Shown here in pieces: positions 1 to 4,919 of a stretch of 5,021 nt of DNA. The stretch comes from an uncultured Pleurocapsa sp. (GTDB lineage Bacteria > Cyanobacteriota > Cyanobacteriia > Cyanobacteriales > Xenococcaceae): NCBI GenBank assembly GCA_937884735.1, contig CAKZYI010000382.1, forward strand, positions 1 to 5,021, given 5' to 3'. The position numbers and the translations under genes were made by a program. Under the pieces are notes generated by a model that made no database searches, had not been told where the DNA came from, and was given only the letters and a program-made list of their open reading frames with translations. Each line of letters begins with the position of its first letter. Within the stretch, counting starts at the first letter, position 1.

Positions 1-288
1 ATGTTCTATAGAAGTATTTTCGTCATAATTATCGTTACCTAGCCATAACTCTAATTGTTGAGGATAATATGTCGCCAATCTAGCTTTTGCCGCTGCGATC
101 GCAGTTTCATCTCGATCTATCGCCAAGAGCTTAATATTTTCTTCTTTATTCAAAATCAGCTCGCTGTGTCCACCGCCACCAGCAGTAGCATCAAGGTATT
201 GACCGCCTGGTAAGACATTTAGCCCTTCAATCAGCTCTCTAGTCAGCACAGAACAATGATTAAATGAGCTTGTTGCCTGGACTTCCAT
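1..288 (-). CDS. rsmH: 16S rRNA (cytosine(1402)-N(4))-methyltransferase RsmH, N-terminal part
   Basis: RsmH (formerly MraW) uses S-adenosylmethionine to methylate N4 of C1402 in the decoding centre of 16S rRNA. Only the first 96 codons are present and the frame runs off the left edge; the family is usually about 300 residues. The SAM-binding glycine loop is visible as DATAGGGGHS at residues 33-42, preceded by the usual 'GLNVLPGGQYL' strand. The second acidic motif, AIDRDETAI, is at 57-65. The start at 288 is supported by a GGAG Shine-Dalgarno at 299-302, ten bases upstream, and by the good fit of the N-terminus to the family. A candidate promoter lies at 320-348. The gene is divergent from the small membrane-protein gene at 470. 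A HIP1 site at 95-102 encodes Ala-Ile-Ala just after motif II. The catalytic C-terminal half cannot be inspected. Confidence 0.93.
   Translation of the reverse strand, partial: MEVQATSSFNHCSVLTRELIEGLNVLPGGQYLDATAGGGGHSELILNKEENIKLLAIDRDETAIAAAKARLATYYPQQLELWLGNDNYDENTSIEH
95..102. repeat. HIP1 octamer GCGATCGC
   Basis: A perfect HIP1 copy within rsmH, extended to the 12-base palindrome CTGCGATCGCAG (93-104). Read in the rsmH frame it encodes A63-I64-A65. Confidence 0.95.
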
Positions 289-319
289 TGATTTATTGCT
301 CCAAAATCTTAATTAAATT

Positions 320-348
320 TTTATAACCTTGGTTATGGAAGATACCAA
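320..348 (-). promoter_or_regulatory. Candidate sigma-70 type promoter for rsmH
   Basis: Read on the minus strand, TTGGTA (348-343) and TATAAA (325-320) are separated by exactly 17 bases, matching the -35/-10 consensus at 4/6 and 5/6 positions. Transcription would start near 313, leaving a short leader with the GGAG ribosome site at 302-299. An inverted repeat (323-336) overlaps the -10 box and spacer. This is a prediction from spacing and consensus only. Confidence 0.5.
323..336. repeat. Inverted repeat ATAACC-TT-GGTTAT over the rsmH -10 region
   Basis: Two perfect 6-base arms flank a TT spacer. The repeat covers the inner half of the proposed rsmH -10 box and part of the -10/-35 spacer, where a repressor site would be expected. 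No regulator is identified and a chance palindrome in AT-rich DNA is possible. Confidence 0.4.
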
Positions 349-368
349 CCCTAGCCAAATTTGCGGTT

Positions 369-382
369 ACAATTATAATTGT
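369..382. promoter_or_regulatory. 14-bp perfect palindrome containing TATAAT on both strands
   Basis: ACAATTATAATTGT is its own reverse complement. It contains a consensus -10 hexamer TATAAT at 374-379 on the plus strand and, by symmetry, another at 377-372 on the minus strand. No good -35 box is found 16-18 bases upstream in either direction, so only a weak or activator-dependent promoter is suggested. If used on the plus strand it would start RNA near 386, giving the 470 gene a leader of roughly 85 bases. Confidence 0.35.
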
Positions 383-392
383 GGAACAAAAA

Positions 393-408
393 GGAATATT
401 TATATTCC
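393..408. repeat. Inverted repeat GGAATAT-TT-ATATTCC
   Basis: Two perfect 7-base arms flank a TT spacer. The repeat lies just downstream of the possible plus-strand -10 box at 374-379, and so would sit at or just after the transcription start of the small membrane-protein gene. It could be an operator or a weak leader hairpin. Function is unknown. Confidence 0.4.
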
Positions 409-469
409 CAATGTTTCTATTTCTTTTAAATCGTTTATCAAGATAAAGTCGAATTTATCATATTTATAT

Positions 470-673
470 ATGGAAGTTAGCCAACGCCCAGGAAAAGCAG
501 AAGACTCTCCTGGTCATAGGTGGGCAGGTCTTTTAGGAACGGGAGTTGCGGTAGTTACCCTAACTCTGCCTATAGTCATGATCGCATCCTACTCTCCTAC
601 TGAAAGTAATGCACAGCCTAAGCCCAAACAAGCAAATCAACTTCAAGAAATAAGAACTAACCCAATGAAATAA
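470..673 (+). CDS. Small single-span membrane protein, 67 residues, unknown function
   Basis: I do not recognise a named function. The protein begins with a short polar segment containing 'QRPGKAEDSPGHRWAG' (residues 5-20). One hydrophobic span follows from about W18 to Y41, then a polar Pro/Lys/Gln/Asn-rich tail (42-67). This is typical of a small inner- or thylakoid-membrane protein with one helix. The open frame extends upstream to a TTG codon at 329. I chose ATG 470 because the added 47 residues look like translated AT-rich intergenic DNA and would cover the inverted repeats and possible -10 box. No Shine-Dalgarno is seen before 470, which is common in cyanobacteria. The N-terminal motif resembles small conserved cyanobacterial proteins as I remember them, but this is unverified. 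It is divergent from rsmH and convergent with trpD. Confidence 0.7.
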   Translation: MEVSQRPGKAEDSPGHRWAGLLGTGVAVVTLTLPIVMIASYSPTESNAQPKPKQANQLQEIRTNPMK

Positions 674-819
674 AGAAACATTACCGCGCTACAGGTGTTT
701 TTAATAGCTAAATAGCAGCGTTGGGGAAAATTTAAGCTTATATTTCTCTTTTTAGCAAGAGCTAACTTTCACATTTCCATTTTTGATTATATTAGTGAGG
801 TTGTTTTTGGTGGAAAATT

Positions 820-1848
820 TTAACTACTCAGAAAACTAACCAACTCTTCTAATTTCAACCATGCAGAGCCACTGCTTATAATTTCCTTGGCAGTTGTTAC
901 CCCTTGAAGATGTTCTCCAAAAGGGACAATTTCTCCTACTTGCAAAGCTAAGGAGGCATTCAACGCCACTGCATCTTGCTGTGGGGTAGTACCTTTTCCC
1001 TGAAGTACATTACGTAAAATTGCGGCATTTTCTTCCACTTCTCCACCTTTGAGTTCGGCTAAAGAAGCAGGTTTTAAGCCCATTGCTTGAGGATTGATTA
1101 TTCCAGGAACAACTTTTCCATTGTCAACCATCATCAAATCCGTAGCATCTCCCAATCCAGCTTCGTCTAGTTTTTCTCTGCCATGCAAGACAATAGCCTT
1201 TGAAGTTTGGAGCATATTCAACGCTTCCGCAATACTATCGAGAAATACACTGCTATAAATTCCAATCACCTGTCCTGTAGGACAAAGAGGATTTACCAAA
1301 GGGCCTAAAAGATTGAATACAGTTCTAATTTTAAGAGTACTGCGTAGAGGCGCAACACTTTTCATAGCAGGATGCCAACCACGAGCAAATAAAAACGTAA
1401 CTCCCACTTCATCAACGGCTGCTTTGACTTTTGCTGATGGTGCAGCCAAATCGACTCCCAGATATTCTAAAACATCTGCCGAGCCTACTTTACTCGAAGC
1501 CGAGCGATTACCATGTTTTGCTACTTTGACCCCTGCTGCTGCGGCAACAAAAGCTACTGCGGTAGAAATATTAAAAGTAGATGCACCATCTCCCCCCGTG
1601 CCACAAGTGTCTATGATGGGGTAGTCGTATTCTATAGCTTCCTGCTGTAAAGACTGAGATTTTAATACCTGCGCCATTCCAGCTAATTCGGTCGCTGACA
1701 CTCCTTTGGCCTGGATAGCTGCTAAAATTGCTCCAGATAAAACTACAGGAATTTCTTCTCGCAACCACCCCTGCATTAGCTGTGAAGCCTGGACTTGAGA
1801 TAGGGATTGCCCATCTAGTAATTGTTGTAAAAGACGTGAAAAATCCAT
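820..1848 (-). CDS. trpD: Anthranilate phosphoribosyltransferase
   Basis: TrpD transfers the phosphoribosyl group of PRPP to anthranilate, giving N-(5'-phosphoribosyl)anthranilate, the second committed step of tryptophan synthesis in the cytoplasm. The 342-residue product is full length for the family. The glycine-rich PRPP loop is at residues 80-88 (DTCGTGGDG), and the KHGNR motif at 111-115 leads into SSKVGSADVLEYLGV. The 'HP..KSVAPLRSTLKIRT' anthranilate-site region is at 159-176, and the metal-binding Asp-Glu pair is D228/E229. The N-terminal helical domain (1-70) is intact. No key residue is missing. The ATG at 1848 gives the usual N-terminus (MDFSRLLQQLLDG), though no strong Shine-Dalgarno precedes it. 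The gene stands alone, away from other trp genes, as is usual in cyanobacteria. It is convergent with the small membrane-protein gene and divergent from the pentapeptide gene, with a 130-bp shared upstream region. Confidence 0.97.
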   Translation of the reverse strand: MDFSRLLQQLLDGQSLSQVQASQLMQGWLREEIPVVLSGAILAAIQAKGVSATELAGMAQVLKSQSLQQEAIEYDYPIIDTCGTGGDGASTFNISTAVAFVAAAAGVKVAKHGNRSASSKVGSADVLEYLGVDLAAPSAKVKAAVDEVGVTFLFARGWHPAMKSVAPLRSTLKIRTVFNLLGPLVNPLCPTGQVIGIYSSVFLDSIAEALNMLQTSKAIVLHGREKLDEAGLGDATDLMMVDNGKVVPGIINPQAMGLKPASLAELKGGEVEENAAILRNVLQGKGTTPQQDAVALNASLALQVGEIVPFGEHLQGVTTAKEIISSGSAWLKLEELVSFLSS

Positions 1849-1888
1849 GATTATTGCTTTATTTTAGTGATTATTGCGATCGGGAAAA

Positions 1889-1906
1889 GTGAGTAATTAT
1901 TCTCAC
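1889..1906. repeat. Short inverted repeat in the trpD leader region
   Basis: GTGAG (1889-1893) and CTCAC (1902-1906) flank an eight-base AT loop, 41-58 bases upstream of the trpD start. A small overlapping repeat, TCAC-GG-GTGA, begins at 1903. It could be a weak leader hairpin or an operator for trpD. There is no T-run that would make it an attenuator, and no leader peptide with tryptophan codons was found. Confidence 0.25.
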
Positions 1907-1978
1907 GGGTGACAGAAGAAGATTTACAATTAAAAACTGTATGCCTTTTTGTTAAATTTTTAAAAATAAATTTAATCC

Positions 1979-2482
1979 ATGAAATATTTTCTCCGACTAA
2001 GTGCCGTTTTTTTGTTGTTATTTGTTCTAATTTTTCCTGGTAATGCGATCGCAGGTAGTTCAACCTCTGTAACTCCCTCAACCTATAGTGCATCAGATTT
2101 AATCGAAAAGGATTTTTCAGGTAAAGTTTTGCAGAGTGTAGATTTTGCCAAGGTGGATTTAGAAGGAGCTAATTTTCGCGATGCAGATATTCGAGGTGCG
2201 GTGTTTAACGCTTCTAATCTAAAAGATGCCGATTTAACTAATGCAGACTTTAGCTACGGTTTTGGCTATCTGACTAATTTTGACGGTGCCGACTTGACCA
2301 ATGCTAATTTCCAAGAGACTATTTTGTCTTTTTCTACTTTTAAAGGAGCAAAAATCAAAGGTGCCGACTTTACTTTTGCCGTGTTAGAAAAATGGCAGGT
2401 CAAACAGCTTTGTGAAAATGCATCTGGAGTCAATCCCGAAACTGGAGTAGACACTCGCGATTCCTTGGGATGTAAATCGTAA
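1979..2482 (+). CDS. Exported pentapeptide-repeat protein, probably thylakoid-lumenal or periplasmic
   Basis: The 167-residue product starts with a Sec-type signal: K2 and R6, a hydrophobic core at about 7-20, and an AIA motif at 23-25 before G26. Residues 39-138 form twenty consecutive pentapeptides in unbroken register. The central position (41, 46, 51 through 136) is always Leu, Phe or Ile except G96, and Ala commonly sits two residues before it. This predicts a right-handed quadrilateral beta-helix of five complete coils. The tail (139-167) carries two cysteines, C145 and C165, flanking 'ASGVNPETGVDTRDSLG', and they could form a disulfide after export. From memory this tail resembles plant and cyanobacterial lumenal pentapeptide proteins of the TL15/TL17 kind. 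Biochemical role is unknown. The ATG at 1979 is required for the signal peptide. The gene is followed by a strong terminator, so it is probably monocistronic. Confidence 0.93.
   Translation: MKYFLRLSAVFLLLFVLIFPGNAIAGSSTSVTPSTYSASDLIEKDFSGKVLQSVDFAKVDLEGANFRDADIRGAVFNASNLKDADLTNADFSYGFGYLTNFDGADLTNANFQETILSFSTFKGAKIKGADFTFAVLEKWQVKQLCENASGVNPETGVDTRDSLGCKS
2045..2052. repeat. HIP1 octamer GCGATCGC
   Basis: This is a perfect copy of the highly iterated palindrome of cyanobacteria. Here it encodes A23-I24-A25, the predicted signal-peptidase recognition motif of the pentapeptide protein. Confidence 0.95.
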
Positions 2483-2535
2483 TTTTATCAGAACAGCATA
2501 TAGCTTAATTTAATAGCTTAATCTAACTGAATATC

Positions 2536-2578
2536 AAAAATGACGCTACATACATAGCTGTGTAACGTCATTTTTTTT
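2536..2578 (+). terminator. Intrinsic terminator after the pentapeptide gene
   Basis: Arms at 2536-2550 and 2561-2575 pair over 15 positions with a single C-A mismatch, around a ten-base loop. The right arm runs directly into eight T residues (2571-2578). It lies 54 bases past the stop codon of the pentapeptide gene. The left arm has only five A residues, so minus-strand termination is less likely, and no gene converges from that side. Confidence 0.85.
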
Positions 2579-2597
2579 AACCAAAAATTGTCTAAGG

Positions 2598-2613
2598 CAG
2601 TATATTTATACTG
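2598..2613. repeat. Inverted repeat CAGTATA-TT-TATACTG
   Basis: Two perfect 7-base arms flank a TT spacer, the same geometry as the repeat at 393-408. It lies 20 bases beyond the terminator T-run and about 390 bases before sepF. It may be a protein-binding site. There is no T-run, so it is not a terminator. Confidence 0.4.
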
Positions 2614-2724
2614 ACATTTTTTAAGTTATGAATTTATCGCGACCCACTTTTCTGTCTTTGTGTATACCAGATACTGTAAATATTTTTTAATAAATAACAA
2701 GATAGTCAAATATAAATCAATAAA

Positions 2725-2742
2725 CAGGTTTTACCGAACCTG
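2725..2742. repeat. Small hairpin CAGGTT / AACCTG
   Basis: Six-base arms (2725-2730 and 2737-2742) surround the loop TTACCG. This is a GC-richer island in an AT-rich region, so it may form a stable RNA hairpin in a long sepF leader or a small RNA. No T-run follows it. Confidence 0.3.
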
Positions 2743-2999
2743 CTATTTAAGTAAATGTGGAGTAGAATTGAGTCGCCAAATAAATATTTCTTTGAAAACA
2801 GCCACTTTCTTGGAATTTTCAAGGATGAAATTGCGAGTTGTCATAGTCTAAAAATCTGAAACTCCCAAACGATAACTTACTAAAATGAGCGATCGAGGAA
2901 TATTTAGCTTTTTATTAGATTTGGCATCTTAGTAATAACTTAAAGAAATATTTAAATCAGCCAATTAAAGTCGTAAATTAAATAGGAACTGTTAGCAAT

Positions 3000-3569
3000 A
3001 TGTTAGATACATTAAAGGAATTTTTTGGTATTGACAATGGATACGAAGGTGAAGAAGACGAATATGTAGAATACGATCCCCAAGAAGAGATGGGGGGACA
3101 AGCTTTTCTTAACTCTAGCGTTTCCAATAATCAACCAGAATTAACTAAAATCGCTGCTCCCAGCAACAATCAACCTAACCGTAAAGAAATGAAAATGAGT
3201 AATGTAATTGGTATGCCAGGATTGGCGAACGGAAATTCAGAAGTAGTTGTTATTGAACCTCATTCTTTTGAAGAGATGCCTCAAGTTATCATTGCTTTGC
3301 GCGAACGTAAATCCGTTGTGCTAAATCTTAATGTAATGAACCCCGAAGAAGCTCAAAGAGCAGTAGACTTCATTGCTGGTGGTACTTATGCGATGGATGG
3401 TCATCAAGAGCGAGTGGGAGAAAGCATTTTCTTGTTCACTCCAAGCTCTGTAAAAGTTAGCAGTCTTTCTGGAATTTTAAAAGATGTTCACACTCCAGAA
3501 ACTCATGTACGTCGTACTGCACCTGCACCTGAAGCATGGGGACAACAACCTCAAGCAGCTGCTCAGTAA
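3000..3569 (+). CDS. sepF: Cell division protein SepF (Cdv2/YlmF family)
   Basis: SepF anchors FtsZ filaments to the membrane and promotes septum formation; in cyanobacteria, which lack FtsA, it is a principal FtsZ tether (family knowledge). The 189-residue product shows the normal plan. A short N-terminal amphipathic segment (MLDTLKEFFGI, 1-11) probably binds membrane. An acidic patch (15-30) and a polar Asn/Gln-rich linker (31-66) follow. The compact SepF domain (about 69-155) includes EVVVIEPHSFEEMPQVI, the 'RKSVVLNLNVMNPEEAQRAVDF' core and the GGTYAMDG turn (127-134) at the dimer interface. The domain ends with IFLFTPSSV (143-151). The Pro/Ala/Gln-rich tail (165-189) is probably disordered. 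AGGAA lies eleven bases before the chosen ATG. proC follows after 29 bp, so the two are probably one transcript. Confidence 0.95.
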   Translation: MLDTLKEFFGIDNGYEGEEDEYVEYDPQEEMGGQAFLNSSVSNNQPELTKIAAPSNNQPNRKEMKMSNVIGMPGLANGNSEVVVIEPHSFEEMPQVIIALRERKSVVLNLNVMNPEEAQRAVDFIAGGTYAMDGHQERVGESIFLFTPSSVKVSSLSGILKDVHTPETHVRRTAPAPEAWGQQPQAAAQ

Positions 3570-3598
3570 GTAAGAGCAATAAATAGTATTATTGGATA

Positions 3599-4408
3599 AT
3601 GACATCTAATAGTATTTGCCTCAGTATCATTGGAGGCGGAGTAATGGCAGAAGCCATTTTATCCCGTCTCCTGGCACAAAATGTATTTGCTGCTAATACC
3701 GTGTTAGTTAGCGAACCGAGAGAAGAAAGAAGACAATATTTGACCCAGCAGTATCAAGTCCAAGCCACAGAAGACAATCAAACTGCTATATCTGCTTCGG
3801 ATGTATTATTGTTAGCCGTTAAACCTCAAGTATTTGGCTCGGTAATTAGTGATATTGCACCCAATGCTAACACTACAGTGATTTCGATTTTGGCAGGGAT
3901 AACTATAGCTAAACTAGAAAAAGCTTTCCCTCACCAACCAGTTATTCGTGTAATGCCCAACACCCCTGCTACAGTAGGACAGGGAATGACTGCGATCGCA
4001 GCAGGAACCCAAGCAAAAGCAGAACATATCCAACAGGCTAAATCTATCTTTAATGCGGTAGGAGAAGTAGTTGAAGTTTCAGAATCATCGATGGATGCTG
4101 TCACGGGCTTATCGGGTTCTGGCCCTGCTTTTGTCGCACTAGCGATTGAAGCCTTGGCAGATGGAGGTGTTGCTTCGGGATTGCCAAGAGCGATCGCACT
4201 TCAGCTAGCAACCCAAACAGTATTAGGTACGGCTACATTGGTTAAAGAAACAGGCAAGCATCCAGGAGTCCTCAAAGATCAGGTAACTAGCCCAGGAGGT
4301 ACAACTATTGCAGGAGTGGCAAGGCTAGAGAGTGCTGGTTTTCGCTCGGCATTGATTGAAGCGGTGAAAACTGCTACAGCCAGATCTAAAGAATTGGGTC
4401 AACAATAA
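3599..4408 (+). CDS. proC: Pyrroline-5-carboxylate reductase
   Basis: ProC reduces 1-pyrroline-5-carboxylate to L-proline with NAD(P)H, the last step of proline synthesis in the cytoplasm. The 269-residue length is typical. The N-terminal Rossmann fold has the dinucleotide loop IIGGGVMAEAI (10-20). LLAVKPQ is at 71-77 and RVMPNTP at 117-123. The C-terminal dimerisation/catalytic domain carries the glycine-rich SGSGPAF (172-178) and the family signature DQVTSPGGTTIAGVARLE (227-244). All expected motifs are present. ATG 3599 is needed to keep the first strand of the Rossmann fold. No useful Shine-Dalgarno precedes it; GGA at 3594 is too close, so translation may be coupled to sepF. Two HIP1 sites lie inside. 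The sepF-proC order recurs across cyanobacteria and Gram-positive bacteria (general knowledge). Confidence 0.97.
   Translation: MTSNSICLSIIGGGVMAEAILSRLLAQNVFAANTVLVSEPREERRQYLTQQYQVQATEDNQTAISASDVLLLAVKPQVFGSVISDIAPNANTTVISILAGITIAKLEKAFPHQPVIRVMPNTPATVGQGMTAIAAGTQAKAEHIQQAKSIFNAVGEVVEVSESSMDAVTGLSGSGPAFVALAIEALADGGVASGLPRAIALQLATQTVLGTATLVKETGKHPGVLKDQVTSPGGTTIAGVARLESAGFRSALIEAVKTATARSKELGQQ
3992..3999. repeat. HIP1 octamer GCGATCGC
   Basis: A perfect HIP1 copy within proC, again extended to CTGCGATCGCAG (3990-4001), the same 12-mer as in rsmH. It encodes A132-I133-A134. Confidence 0.95.
4190..4197. repeat. HIP1 octamer GCGATCGC
   Basis: The second HIP1 copy in proC, encoding A198-I199-A200. 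Confidence 0.95.
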
Positions 4409-4581
4409 TCTGTACTGAAAATAGATGGCTAATCTAAGGTCAAAACTCAGTTGAGGGTAGATATTTTCGTGTTCTACCAGCAGTAAATACTAGTAGACAT
4501 TGTTCTAGAGTTTTAGTTTCTAATCCAAAAGCCTGTAATTTATGTATAGGATATTGAATAAGAGTACTTACAAGATAACTA

Positions 4582-4830
4582 ATGACTCAAACACCAGACC
4601 AATATTTAACTCCAGAAGAATCTGCCGATGTTGAAGCCGCCTTGCTAACATCTCCTGAAAAATTTCTGACTCGATTGACAATTTCTTCTCAAAGACTATT
4701 ACAAAAAATAGCTCAAGAGTCTCAAGTATCTATAGAAGAACTGTCTCATCATCAAATTATTCAATGGTTTGAAAACGATAGTCAAGCCAAACGAGAACAG
4801 GGTGACAATGCAGGAAGTTTGAAATGGTAA
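4582..4830 (+). CDS. Small acidic cytoplasmic protein, 82 residues, unknown function
   Basis: I do not recognise a functional family. There is no signal peptide or membrane span. The sequence looks helical throughout: an acidic N-terminal helix (TPEESADVEAALL, 10-22), a central amphipathic segment (SPEKFLTRLTISSQRLLQKIAQ, in part 24-45), then 'VSIEELSHHQIIQWFEND' (49-66) and a charged tail. The compositional balance and proline-started helices indicate a real gene rather than a chance frame. From memory, similar short proteins occur in many cyanobacteria, but this is not verified here. It sits 173 bp after proC and 89 bp before ispG on the same strand, so it could share a transcript with either. 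No clear Shine-Dalgarno or promoter was found; the gap before it holds only a weak 6-bp hairpin (4456-4478). Confidence 0.78.
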   Translation: MTQTPDQYLTPEESADVEAALLTSPEKFLTRLTISSQRLLQKIAQESQVSIEELSHHQIIQWFENDSQAKREQGDNAGSLKW

Positions 4831-4919
4831 GTTTTTTCTCTAATTAGATTACGACTAACCTTTAAAATAGAAAATAAATTTAAATCTAAAATTTTTGCTT
4901 TATGCAATAGTTAATCCTT

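Larger units (their letters stand above)
2579..2999. other. 421-bp intergenic region upstream of sepF with no convincing gene
   Basis: This very AT-rich stretch between the terminator and sepF holds two inverted repeats (2598-2613 and 2725-2742) and one near-HIP1 site (GCGATCGA, 2889-2896). A 63-codon frame beginning with GTG at 2660 is open but looks non-coding. No tRNA or recognisable riboswitch fold is seen. The sepF promoter must lie here unless transcription reads through the terminator, but no -35/-10 pair is convincing. The AGGAA at 2984-2988, eleven bases before the sepF ATG, is the likely ribosome site. Confidence 0.6.

Noticed and set aside
329..469. Upstream extension of the small membrane-protein frame to a TTG start
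   Set aside because: The 47 added residues are rich in Ile, Asn, Ser and Lys as expected for translated AT-rich DNA, have no ribosome site, and cover the palindromes and possible -10 box.
746..765. Possible terminator between the convergent small gene and trpD
   Set aside because: The stem TTAGC/GCTAA is only five base pairs, and no T-run follows on either strand. No other good terminator was seen in 674-819.
1313..1624. 103-codon plus-strand frame inside trpD
   Set aside because: It is antisense to the well-supported trpD gene and has no independent support.
1571..1768. 65-codon minus-strand frame overlapping trpD in another phase
   Set aside because: A shadow frame of trpD on the same strand; trpD has all family motifs without a frameshift.
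1851..2093. 80-codon minus-strand frame upstream of trpD
   Set aside because: It covers the divergent intergenic region and the signal-peptide coding part of the pentapeptide gene in antisense; it has no coding character.
2266..2454. 62-codon minus-strand frame antisense to the pentapeptide gene
   Set aside because: It is produced by the repeat structure of the opposite strand; the 'CLTCH' stretch does not indicate a metal site in a real protein.
2660..2851. 63-codon plus-strand frame starting with GTG upstream of sepF
   Set aside because: There is no ribosome site, no domain or membrane pattern, and the Lys/Asn/Tyr/Ile-heavy composition follows base composition.
392..2906. Shared 11-mer AGGAATATTTA at 392-402 and 2896-2906
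   Set aside because: It is short and AT-rich, with no shared flanks or comparable position relative to genes; chance is sufficient.
4456..4478. Possible terminator after proC
   Set aside because: GGTAGA and TCTACC form a six-base stem with an eleven-base loop, and no T-run follows.
4839..4848. Palindrome TCTAATTAGA before ispG
   Set aside because: At ten bases in AT-rich DNA it is expected by chance; no promoter elements are placed around it.
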